From the NCBI GenBank assembly GCA_002633005.1, contig NMRA01000013.1, positions 1,268,618 through 1,332,617 on the forward strand: a stretch of DNA of 64,000 nt. Reading direction: 5' to 3'. The stretch comes from Phoronis australis (taxonomy: Eukaryota > Phoronida > Phoronidae). The notes beneath the pieces were generated by a model. It was not told the DNA's origin. It saw nothing but the letters and a program-made list of their open reading frames with translations, and did no database searches. Position numbers and translations under genes: made by a program. Every line of letters begins with the position of its first letter. Position 1 is the stretch's first letter. Below, one piece after another: positions 1 to 13,000 of this stretch.

Positions 1-1086
1 AAGTATGAAATCTTGGAAGCATAAAATAGCGGGTACTGGTTTTGAAATTAGTCCACTAGGCTGGAAGGTGAACCAGTTTTCGAATTGCGAAGGGCATATT
101 GTTATAAACTAATGCGTCTAACCCCCTCCTCCTTGTCATAAATCGTCATCTTTTCCAAACCCCTTCTACCCATGAGTGATGACATAATATGTGAACACTA
201 CTTCAGTAATCTGTGGCACGTACAATTTGTCCCAAAAATGCTCACATGAAGGTTTGACCGTTACAACATAATGCAAGATCACAATAATTTGCAGACACTG
301 AAGACATCAGTCATAATCTAATTCTGGTGAGATCTGGAACTAGTTCTTTTTTGCATTCCGGTTAGATGCATTAAGCACATCTTTCGAAATTTCAGTCTTA
401 ACAAACTGGTAAAAAGTTGGTGAAGGTATGCAAAAACCTCATTGTATGGTAAAATCTCACCAATTTAGGACCCAATACAGTGGACAGTCAAGTGAAATTT
501 CATTTTCTCAGTTTTTAATAAAAGATGTGTAGCACCAAATAGACGTTTTCTATATTTAACATTGTGCTCTTTGGTTACCTTTGGGCAGGACTTCCTATAT
601 TGATATAGGAAGGCCCTGATCATAGGTAATCAAAGAGTGGGTGTCCAATAAAATTACAAAGGGAGTGAACAACAGAGGGCACTGGCATTAATAATATAGG
701 CAGTCACAATTTTGAGACTAAAATTGTTTCAGAATTGCTTGCCAATTTTATTTCAATAAGAATGAGTCATTTAAAATGGCAACCTGTTTAACATTCTCAT
801 GTCTTCTGGTTGAAAAAAATCGGAAACAATATTTTCTACAAAAATTGTTTTTTATTTGTATACTTCAAGACTGGGCTGCATAAAACTTTGAAACATAAGC
901 TGGACAAGTTTCATTGTTGCACAAATTCAACAAAAGCAACGTGACACAAGCCAATGCGATGCCAGTGTTGCTATCCAGTGTATAACTTGTATGCTACAAG
1001 GCCCAGTCTAATTAAACCTCATACTGAATACAGAAAACCCTGAAGTTTGTCAGTGCTGATGGCTAGATGGATTTAAAAAACCTTAC
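1..1086. other. Probable intron or downstream part of the GRAMD4-like gene
   Basis: Exon 14 ends with a good donor (AG|GTAAGG) in the middle of the GRAM domain, so this stretch should be intron. I looked on the minus strand for the rest of the GRAM domain and found no convincing exon. No other gene or repeat is visible. Confidence 0.4.
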
Positions 1087-4000
1087 CTTCTTGTAAGATA
1101 CAACAGACCCGGTTTCACCGCACTTGGTCCCATTTTATCTTTATTCAACATCAGGCACTTTTTTCCTCGACTCCAGCCTACAAACACATCAAATAAGACA
1201 TTGATACGCATCAAAAATAGCCTGCCTGCCATTTTTCAACCACTAAAATCAACACGACCAAGTAAAGAAAAATTTCAGACTGGATCACATAATAGTCAAT
1301 ATCTGACAGACAGGCATCAACCGGATGTGTCTTGTTGCTAGGTGACAACAGAATACTAAGTGGCCAGCGTTCTGCATTATTCACTTCTTGCTCAATTTAT
1401 TGGTGCTGCAAAATACATTTGTTGTGTGTATTGTACAAGCAAAGGGGAAAGCAGGCCTGTTCCAAACACGCAGAATCATAGTTGAACACAGCACCTCGTT
1501 TTCAAGCATAATAGCCAATTTGTGCAAGTAGTGAATTAAATAAAAGTGAGATTTCCCAGTGTTCTTTTATAAAATCTGTGAAACCATCATGCAGTCAAAT
1601 TGCCACCGTTGGGTGGTGGTCCAATCAAATGAATCAGACCAGTGACATACAGATGACTCATCTCATGGGACTCACATTTTAAGAGAAAAGGACGGTGCAA
1701 AAGAAAAATTACCATTTTGCGAATAAGTACTACTGTATACAGGGCTTGATTACGAACAGCCATGCTTTAGGATCAACTTATTTTACATTCTCTAGTTGCA
1801 GGAATTTGCCATAATGCTTGTAAACTAGGTCTTGTGTCCATATGGTTTTTCGTGTTTTGGATACACATTTGGGTTGTTAAAGATGATGCTAATACAAAGC
1901 AGTGTATCCTAAACAGCTGTGCATTACAATCATTTTTTGCTCAACCAAAGCGTACAGGCAGTGAACTGCAAAGATTTCAAGGTAAGGACAAAACAGACCA
2001 ATCAACTTAAGACAAATTGCCGCAGTGACTGACAGTGTTCAATGACCGTTGATATTTAAAATTTGGGGAATTTCATTAAATGCAAATCTTCCTTAATTGG
2101 GGTCAGTGTTGGTAGTTCTCAAATGCATTCTGGGACAGAATGATGTCAGCTCTATACATACAGTAACATCATAGATAACTACGAGACACAACCAGTTCAA
2201 TTGTTACCTCGATAGTTTCGGCTCCTCAAATCTGTCGTTCAAAGGAATTGATACTTGAGGTGGAGCCATGATCGAGCTGTTCGTGAGAGTCACCCATTCA
2301 ACTATCAACATTTCTTCAGGGGAATTTATATTGTTAAGAACATAATTCTAACAAAGCTACTGTGTGCATAGCCAATAGCGGATTTGCAGCGCAGACGAAC
2401 TACGCATTGCGCATGTGCGAGTTACTTCCTTCGCGAAGGCTCATGGGATAGCTTGTGGTCAGGCATGTCTTAAGCTGGCTGGATAGTGTGTACATTTGGA
2501 GTGATTTGCAAACTAAAAACCATGTTTCATTTTTTGCTTTATAATACCAAGCAAGTCCTCTCTCTCGTTTGTAAACACAGCGTAGCTATGATTAGTGACC
2601 GTGTGACCGAGAGCACGACTGTCGCCGTGTTCAGTATTGGGGTTATCGGTGTTGATTTCGAAATCTCCTCCTATTTCAGACAAGTTGAGAGTTCTTTGGT
2701 TGCTTAACTTTTGTAGCTTTCGTCGTGGATATGCTAGAGACGTTAATTTTAAGTGGAAACTCCGTCGGAATGTTGTTCTCATAAGTCTTTTTTCCAGCAG
2801 GAAAATGTTCGCTGCACACACGGCACGATGGCCCCTAGGCAATTACATCGCACTGGATGCCGCAGGCATTCAGGGGCAATAGTACATCCTCACAAAAAGT
2901 TACTAATTTCAAAATACAGCAAATAAAATCAAATGAACCCGGCATACATATAGGAACACGGAGTTATAATTAACACATACCACGACTCTGGATACAATTT
3001 AGTCATGCAGCAAAACTTGAACGAATCGATGAAAATCTGTCGCAGTTTGTTCGAGTTTCTCTCAGTCACGGTTACCGGGTGCCATTTTGAGGAAGTTACG
3101 AGAAATTACGAATAAAAAGTCCAAGGGACACACATCTTACAAGTTTCACCCGATACCTTCTCATGCTATTTTACAAGTGTCGCGCGCTAGCGTCACGCGC
3201 TTCGCTCAGTCTCGCGCTAACCTTGCGCCTAACTCACGGGATTCAGTTGACATGCTTTGTGGTTATCGCGCACGCGGTGATAAAATTAACGGCAACCAAA
3301 AAGTGGAGTTGTAATTCTTCGCCAAAGTCAACTTAATTCTCACAACTAAGCTTCATTAAAGATATGTATAGAAGTAGAAAGGACCAATGATGAAAGTAAG
3401 CGTTTTTTAAATGATAGTTTTAAGTGTAGATTGTATTTTTGACGAGGTGAAAACTCGAAATCGGTAACCCAAACCCGGTCACGGCCCATTTAAAATACAC
3501 TAGAGTAACGAAATGAGTACAGAAAGCGAATGGAGGTATTGTAGCCCCTACATGGCCAGCCGAGGGGCTACGTGTTGCCTACTAGATGGCCCGGCCCGCG
3601 TTCGTTTGAATGCGCTAAATTTCCCCTTACTCCCAGGTCTCCTAATGTTGTTTATCCATTTTTCACGAAGTTCTTGGTTTGCATGGAACACATACAAACT
3701 CAGATTTTTATCTCTCTTGTTGTTTTTGAAGCAGCCAGGAACACAACAAGTGTATCCGCTGTAAGTTTTCTTCGCGCTCATACCGCGTATTATGCTTGTT
3801 ACTATGGCCGCTTTCGGAATCCTGACCACAGCACCCACAATGCACCATTTTAACCTAATTTCAATATGGCGTCGCTGCAAATCCGCTATTCAGTGTAAAG
3901 AGTGCAGGCTGTACTGCCATCGACAGCCATCTCGGGTTTTCCAGTCTGACTCCAAATTCAAGAAGCAGGTCATAAAGTAATTAAAAGCAAATGTCTGTGG

Positions 4001-7000
4001 CCAGTTTGTGTCAGACATAGACCAACTAAGTACAGTCTCAGTGGATATACACACGAGATGAAATTTCATAGTGCCAAATTTCTCAAACAAATATGTATTT
4101 TAGTTTGGTATCCACTTTTTTGTACGCTGTGAGATGTCATTAAATTATTCGGTCATAATTTAACAACATCTGCATCAAGGTAGTCAGACATTGAAAAATA
4201 AAAAATGACAATTTCGGCAATTTTTTGTGCAAAACAAGAGAATTACTTAAGTCATCTGCTAACTAACCAGAAAGTGGCGCCTCTTATGGGAGATTCATAC
4301 CAAAGTATCAGGGTTGCGAATTGACTGTCTATGATCTATGGTTTCAGTTAGACCTCAAATGGTATGGATCTTTCAGAATTATCCTTTGGGAGAAGGTTGT
4401 AGTAATTACCTAATGTCTCAATATTTCAAAGTTGTTCAGTGTTTGGAACAGCCTGATGGCTACTTTGAAAAGCCAAAACTGTCAAGGCAACATTTCAAAT
4501 GGTTGTCGCACAAGAAATTAGTTTATTACCTTTCAGTGGAGCTTCAGCGTGTGGCAGTTCAAATTTATCACAAAATTTTTTATCTTGTTTCGGAAGCACT
4601 CCTTCGCCAGTATCCCACAAGGACACAGTCTCCTCTGTGCTGGAAGGACTGCGACCTAACATGACCTAGAAGTGAAAAAATAATTTCCTTGAACAGCACT
4701 CAATGATCCGATTCTTTGTCTGCATTTGTTCACAGTGCACTAACAATGAATGAAATAGCAATGGAGTATATAATAAATGGAGGTGTGTTAATAAGTAAAA
4801 TAAAGCGCTACAGAAAAGTCCAACATCATTGACACATCTGGCAGTATGCCAAATGAAGAAAACTAATAATTCAAACTTGCTTTGGTTTTGTGTCCTCACC
4901 ATAGAAACGATTGACACTTCAGGTATTTGTCTACTCCATCGATAATGAAAAAGAATGAGTCAGAAGTCTTTTGCACAAGTGTGGGTGACAGGGGCACGAC
5001 ACTAATAAAGCCGCTGACACAAATTGTCCAGGTGTGAAACAACTACATCACATTTCATCATTGACAATTTGGCTCGTCTTGCCAGGAAATCAGATTGTAT
5101 CAAGTGAACGTCGTTGTCATCCTCACATAACGCCATGCTTTTTCCTAGTTTTATTACTCGTAGGATTGAAAAAAGATGCTGAACCCAGTTGGTAAGCAGA
5201 ACGAAATAACAATTGGACATTATGATTGGTTGGAATTTCAAAATAACATTCGGGCATTCTTATTAGTTGGATGTGGTGTGGTTTCTGGCTGCTGCAAGTT
5301 CATATTCTGTGACTCAAAATAGAAAGGCTTTACATAAAATGAAACCGTTCACCATGCTTTCCAACTCGTTCCCAGACTATATGTTTACGTCCGATCCAAG
5401 ACGTAAACCAAGTTGCTGGGACTCAATTAATTTGAACTTCAGCACATTTGTGGACTTGTTTACCAGCTAATATTATAACTTTTCTAAAACTTTATACTTA
5501 TAATGAACTCTTCTTCTACTTATGACATTTTCCAAAAATATTATTATGAAAATTGAATAGGAGCTATGTCTTTAAGTTACACTGGTGTAGCAAGAAAAGG
5601 TCCCTATTTATTTTCAAAAAATATTGAGAATTCAACTGACAGTTTACTCTTGGTATGTATCGAAGCCTAAACGTGATGTGGCAATGAAGATAAAATAGCA
5701 AAAGAAAGAACAATCAGTCTGAACAAACACGCTGAAAGTTAACTTGAGTCCCTATGTATTGGGATTGTCTCATGCAACTGGCCACAGATACCCACACCTG
5801 AAATTTTGTTTGCAACCCTTGTACAGAGCCATTCTCCTCGACTAGAGATGACGGTGTAAACGAGTTAAACGCAATACTAAAAAGTTCTACATGTCCGAAC
5901 TTTGCGACTCACCACCAGATATGACCCCCTTGTTAAAGGAGAGTCAAAGGGTCTGTTTATGCTCAACCCACCTTTTCGACTTGTTTCCGCTGTTTAACTT
6001 TCTCCAGCTGTTCATTGGTCATCAGTGCCTGCCACATCTTGTATTCCCGGTCGTATTTTCGGCGAAGACGCGGAAATCGATTATAGAGATTGTCAATAAG
6101 GAACAACTTCACACCCAGATAGAGGCCTGTGTGTTTTAACAATGGCAGCAACTTAACAAACAGTGCAGGATTATTCATTAAACCTAAATAAGCTACAGCT
6201 ACAGAGTTCCCATGCAAAACAGGGGCTCCACCTCATCTCTCGAGAGATTGGACAGCTTCGCAGCAGCAACATTAGATCTAAAATTTGGTTTGCTGCTTTA
6301 AAATACTAACGCCTTATAAAGAAATGAAACCAGTTCCAATAATTTGTTGTGACATGTACGCAACCTTATGGAAGAAGAATAGCTGATTGAAGAATCAGTG
6401 ATGCTATATTTCATGGCATCAAAAGCCGACGCATAAGATTGCTCTGCAACTTTGGCAGCAGAATAACGGTAGAACGTCAATTTTGTAACACGCAGGTAAA
6501 GTATTCTTTTTACTCAAGGTGAAGTGAAGCTTTTAATGACACTAATTTTGTGTCAGATCTTATTTGATCATTACACCCACATCGACAGAAAGCTTTACAT
6601 TTAGTATATGGCTTAGCACCAAGGCTAGGTATTGTTATAGTTTGTAATTGTAAACAATGTTATACATATATTGTTGGCAGAGTTATTTCAGTCATAATCT
6701 AAGAGACTTTCAATAGAACCAGTCACAAACTTATATAACAGAAATCACTGAATAGTTTGCTCTCATCATTCAACACTCAAAGAGGTCATCCAGACACTTT
6801 TCAGTGGTGACCAATTTGTTGATGAATGATCCAGGCAGAGCATAATTTAGAATAAAACTAATTGCTAATTCCTGTTTAGATTTTCAAAGGATTTTAACAT
6901 TGTAGCTATTGCACAGAAACTCTCAGAATGGTGATTGGTAATACTTATGATATGGAAATTACCAATGATCAAGCATGAATATCTTTTATGCAAAAAAATA

Positions 7001-10000
7001 TCAATAAAATTTCACTAATGTCTATCATGTGAACTAAATCATGGAAATTTTGCCAAAGTAAGGTTGGGGTGCACTTGTGCAACACACACAAGATCTTACA
7101 TGATTTCTGTGCTACTCCTGCAACATAATCTTGTATGACCTTGTTAGACACAAACTAGTATTATTGAACAAGTCCTAATCGTTTCATATTGACTGTGGCA
7201 CTATGGCAACAATCACCGAGGCAACAATCACCATGGCAACAGCAGTCAACAGGCTTTGATCAAACAAGAAACATGAACAAGCTAGCACCTATTTGTTTCA
7301 AGGGGATCTTAAATCTGTGAAAAGTTTTCAACTTCTTGGTTCTATGTCAAGTTTCAAGGGTTAGAAGGAAAAAATTTCATGAAAGATTGAAATTTAAGCG
7401 AGAGGAGGCACTGTGGTCTAGTGGGATCAGTGTGTGCTTCCTTTACTCAAGGCCGTGGGTTTAAATCCCACTGGGGCATATTGCTAGACCCTGGAGTCAG
7501 TACTCTAGCTTTCCAGCTCCGTTTTAACTATATACAGATTAATGAAGCATAAAAAATGGTTACAGGTGATCAGTTCAATTGGCCTACCTGAGCGGCCTCT
7601 GTACATCTGGTACAACGTGTACCAGACCACCTTTAATTGTTTTAATCATTAAAATTTACATAAGTTCTAACCTTGTAATTACATTGGTCACTTACCCACA
7701 CAAAACGCAAGGGTCTGGCCCCGTACCAAACACGTGATGATGAACACAAAACACAGGGTAAAAAACAGATCTCTGGCTTCTCTTGGCTGTTCCCATGTCA
7801 GCAAGCTAGAAACAGATGGAACAGTTACCATGACAAGCGAAGAAATTTTCCAGATGGACGTCCACAAACACAAAGCTAGGTTTGAAACACAGCTGAATCC
7901 GAAAAGTTATGCTAAAGAAGATTTCCAATGAATTACTTCTCTTACCACTCAGTAACACGGATACATTAAAATTGCATTTTTCCTGTTCACCTGGCTAAAA
8001 AACAAAAATACAACCAGGCTTTTTACACTAAGAAATGGTCTCAAAATGGGCCATACCATGATGAGACTTATTTCTGTTACCAGCAAGAACATCAAAACAA
8101 TCGGTGACTCAAGAGTCCTCTTCCAAGTTTAGTGGGGTTTGCCAACCCTTAAAGTTCTCATTGTATTTCAAAAATGGTGTATGTAGTACGCATTGCCTAT
8201 GACTTGAGCTGCAGGCTCATCTGGCAACATTTGAAGATTGAGTGAGCCTGGTGGCAATTAAAGCCTCTACCCGCTCTGAAAAGCACTTACTACAGCACGA
8301 TAATCATGACCATTATTCAATTTAATGCGTTAATCAGATAACATTCAATCATGTACAATTATTAAAAAGTGAAACTTTGAAAAATACAAATTGTACACGG
8401 TATATTGTCTATATCTTAAGTGTACAAAGCAATCACAGTCACATTTTCTATTCATCTGGTAAAAACAAAAAAGTAGCAACAAAATCATCAGCGTTATCCA
8501 AGATTTGATCACACGCTGACCAGCAAATGGCATGTCGATGTTAGACAAAAGGGTGGTGGGCTCTCAAGCCTCAGTTGCATCCAGTACTGCCACACCTCAA
8601 CCACCGAACTTGTAATCAAGGTGTGGAGTTTTGTGACAAAATTTCTAACTGAAGACAATCTATACTTTTTGGATGTGCTATTAAAGGTGGTCTCCTGTAA
8701 TTTTCTAATAAGCATCAAACACTGCTACAGGCACACAGAAGGAAAGACAATTGCAGAAAATTACCATAACTTACTTGTTTATTTTTTCCAACCTGTCGGC
8801 CAAATCGCCCAGAATGTTCTGAAAATATGAAAAGGCAGTTTAAACTTATGCGCAAGATAAAATTTCACCTGGGTGCAGCGTTATATTTGTGAACCATTGT
8901 TTTGGACCATGTTGTAACAGAGATGGACCGAATGGAGCTCACTTATAAATGAAAAGTCTCATTGCCCCATACTCAATTTAGGCCAGTTTGAATTTTGCAA
9001 TTTCGGCTTGAACTAACACTGCATGGAACTATAAAAAAGATTTAAACACAGTTTGCAATGAGAAAGGTGCAAGTATACAATCTCATGCCAGTGTTAAGTT
9101 CATCAAAAATTCTAAAAAAGTTCAGAAACTTTTAAAATAATTCACTCTAGACATTCTGACACAAATTTTGTGATGGAAAGATAGAAACTAGCTCTATGAT
9201 GTAAACAACACCGATACCCAGTTGTGAATTTACACAATTCCACATCAACAACAAAGAAAACAAACCGGTCCTTTTCAGCCACAGCCTGGACACTGAATAG
9301 TATTAACAAGTATACATAAACGAATATATCGGAAAAAATGAAAGAGAACACACCTGGACTTTTCTTGTGACCTGAAGAACAATTGTGAAGGTGCCTGGTT
9401 TGTCTTTTTCTTTGTCGTCATCTTCCAGCTGACGAAAATATTCAAACATATTTGAAGCCACATGCTGCGCTAACATGGTATTGTCTACTCATAACCAACC
9501 ATGACGCTAAGAACACTGTTTAAAATAGAATTCACTGAGTAATTTCAATCTTTTCACTTTGCTTTCATTGTTTTTCACTGATCTCACAAATGTGAAGTAT
9601 ATTGCAGGCAGTTGACGGTCAAACACAATCTCATCTCAGGAGTTATTCACTGAGCTTAACTGTGAAGCGTGGTGTTGGAAACGGCAACAAAATGTAACAA
9701 GAAATGACAAAACTTGAACTGTATGTAACATTCAGTTAATTCTTATCACCACATGAATTAATTAATTTTGAAACACCGCCACCTAGTGACAACCAACTAT
9801 ATATATGTAACATATGAAAAAGTAATTCAGAAAAGAAAACGTGAAAAATTGACTAAGATGCCAAATTGCTTTCAAAACTGAGAATACAGTTCAGAAGACA
9901 ACAGACAACTGTATTCATGTGCTGTTTCCTGCTTTTTTATGGAGTTACTAACAATACATGTATAATTCTACAATTTTATCACGGGAACTCGAAGTAATTA

Positions 10001-13000
10001 CTACGCATAACAGGTTGATTTGCATATTCACAGATTTAACAAGCTATGGCTGCTTAGGGCTTTGTAGGCCGCACATCATAACGAAGGAATCTTGTGAGAA
10101 ATCTTAGATTGTGGAACATAAATAGTATTTACTCACAGCTTTTCCCACAATTAAACATTCCAAACTTGCCGTCCATGACAGCCATTTTGCCAGTGTGTTT
10201 AAGGTCCCGTACTACAAAACACTTGCCTTTAACAAGCGTGATTTTGCACGATTTTGCATATTTTCGCCAAAGTTGCAAGAAACTTGCACTAAGTAACCCA
10301 TTCCTATTCTTATACCCCAAAGAGCACAAAAATCAGAGGCGGATCTACAGGGGGGGTTCAGGGGGTTTAAACCCCCCCCTCACGACAGGATCAAAAATAA
10401 AAACTGGAAAAAATATCACCAGAAAAACGAAATTAGCTACTAAAAATCCCAAAAAATCTTACACGGGAGGAGGGAAACCCTCTCGCGACCTTCCTTCTCC
10501 TCGGCGCTACGCGCCTCGGATTCTTTCGAATCCTAAACCCCCCCTTACTGAAATCGTAGATCTGCCACTGAAAATAATACATATTATTACCTTAGTCTCA
10601 ACATCTTGAGTGTCAAAGTATTGCAAGTTCATATTCCAACCCCTGAAACAAAGCAATACAGCTCCCATCAAATATAACACTAATGTGGAATAACCTGAAA
10701 TAATCATTACAAAGTTATTGAATAACTGATCTACTGTCTCATTATTTTTACCAAATACGCACACAACCAAATACTTCAGAGCCAATTTAAAAATCAATTT
10801 TTTTATAACTTAGGTGTCAATTAAAATTAGGCTAGTTTCCCCCCACATCAGCGACTGTAATTAAGTGAGTGGTCAAAGATAATGAAAACAAAACAAAAGA
10901 TCTGTTTAATTGCAATAACAGAATATTATTGCAACAAAAATTAGTGTACCTCCAGACGGAGGTCTCATCTGAAGCTGAGGTACATTTACTTACCCTTGCC
11001 TCAGGTAGTTGGCAAACAGTCTGACTATCAGCAAGAACAGCACAAAAGGCAGGAACCAGCCGCACCATACAAAGTACATGTAGGCCTAGGAATAATGAAA
11101 CAATAAACATAGAAAAAAATTTCCAAGAAAGTCTCCACTAAGGTCCCACAGAGACTCTTTCGGAAATGATGATCAAAATAGATCAATGGAGTCCCTTTTG
11201 GAGTTGTTTTGCACTCTTCTCATCTTCTGGAATGGGACAGGGGTATGGGAAATGTGGTAAAATGTCATTATTTTCTCATTTTTCGGACCGATTAGTTGTC
11301 AACAGGCGCATTGCCGGACTACTTTCATGGTAGCCAAACTGGAGATAATGTGAAACTTGATTAGTCAACCAAAGTTAAATCTAGGTAGAAGAAATCACCG
11401 CCTTGGTGCCAACACAACTAAGTTGAATGTTGTAATTTTCTTCTTGCAGCATTCTTAAACCCCACTCCAGAATGAGAGCGCAATACAAGTCTCTGAAAAA
11501 GCACCGCCGAATTTTCCAAAATACCCCCTAAAGTCTTCGGTACAAATTCAGATTCTTCAACTGCTCATGCAAACTGACACAGAGCAAGTATGTGGACTAC
11601 AACAACAACTCTGCCACCTTCAGGCCAGATTACTCTGGCTTAGAAAACAAACTTTTGAACGCTAGAGCAAGCATGTCAACCTCAGTGGGACTTTTGACAG
11701 CTCTTCTTGTGCTACACCATAACACCAATGTACCAAGACATCAACAACTAGCATGCATTTACCTGGAATTACTGAAAACAATCACATCCCGAAAATAATT
11801 GTCACTTTTACATTCATTTGACACACGTCTCAATGTGCACACTTTTATGTTTACTTTTCATCAAATTTTTCAATTAGAATACTATTCAATACAACAATGC
11901 GTGTCGCTCAGTGTTGCTCCAAGACATTTTCGGTGAAGCACAGGTTCTGAAATAGTAGTTACTGAGTCACAGTGAAATCTGACCCCATTAGGGGGTGAGC
12001 AGGCACTCCTTGTCAGGGTAATAGTAGCCAGTGAGGTTGGCATGTGGTTGTCAGACTTTCCAATATAGCGAAAGTACCATTCCTTGCACACAGCCTTCCA
12101 TTTCTCAGGGAGCAAAGGGAGCAACTATGAATGCTTTTTACTGGTTGGGGTTACAACAGGCACTTACCAGAGCCTCAAATTTAGGACTGTCTTTTCTTTA
12201 GGGATTAGAGAACAGTGATGGATGTCAGTGATAACTCCTACTGCTCATAGCAATGTTATTCCCCCCATCCATTTTAGACACTGCACACTACAAAAACTAA
12301 ATCTTATCATTTAAAATTGAACTCTTTCAGTGTTTGAAAAGCAACAATTGGTTAATTACAAAAAAAGAAAAGAGACATAAAGCGCATTCAGCTCCTTGTT
12401 CCTTTTTTGTTAAGTCCTGACCTCTACTGTATAACCAGGTCAAGCAACACAATGGGGGGCCACTTGACTTGTGTACACCACCACCTAACAAGAGAGATCT
12501 TAACACCACCCAAAAATGCAGTGAAAATGGAATAGGGGAGCGCATCGTGCAAAAAGATGTTCCAGATGTACACTGATGCTGCTTTGCTCTAATTCATCTT
12601 TACAGTTAATGTATCTGGGTTGCCTTTAAATGTTCAATATGCAGAAGAAAGCATTTAAACAAATACTTACAAAGAACCAAACAAATGACAAAGATGGATT
12701 GTTCCAGGAGAGGACACCGTGTATACCCTTAAATGTGCCCAGCAACGGCTTGATTCCATCACCTGGTGATCAAAAGGACAAATTAAACATACAGTGCTCG
12801 CCTGGTTACTTCAAAAGAAATTTAAATTGAGCATGGGTTTTTGAAAACAAAATTGCTGAAAAGTCGAAATTTCTCTTGTGGCATTCACAAGTCTAAGCAC
12901 TTTTCAAGAACTTAACTCCTAACCATCTAACCATGGCTTGGAAGTGTCATCTAGCATAGATCTAAAAGCATTTTGCTAAAGTCTCCCGTTTGGTTTCAAC

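Noticed and set aside
4338-4664. 108-residue plus-strand frame
   Set aside because: It overlaps GRAMD4 exon 13 on the opposite strand and shows no domain.
8517-8697. Minus-strand open stretch after an ATTACAG acceptor
   Set aside because: I first placed it in GRAMD4. The small exon 8775-8818 and the true start of exon 11 at 7805 fit family sequence and phase without it.
10094-10609. 171-residue plus-strand frame
   Set aside because: It runs through the MITE and an antisense GRAMD4 exon; low-complexity and without a recognisable domain.
11882-12200. Minus-strand exon-like pieces (KDSPKFEAL; LLPLLPEKWKAVCKEWYFRY) with a strong GTAAGT donor
   Set aside because: Phases fit each other, but the GRAMD4 family sequence passes directly from exon 6 to exon 7 without them. 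They may be chance or a rare alternative exon.
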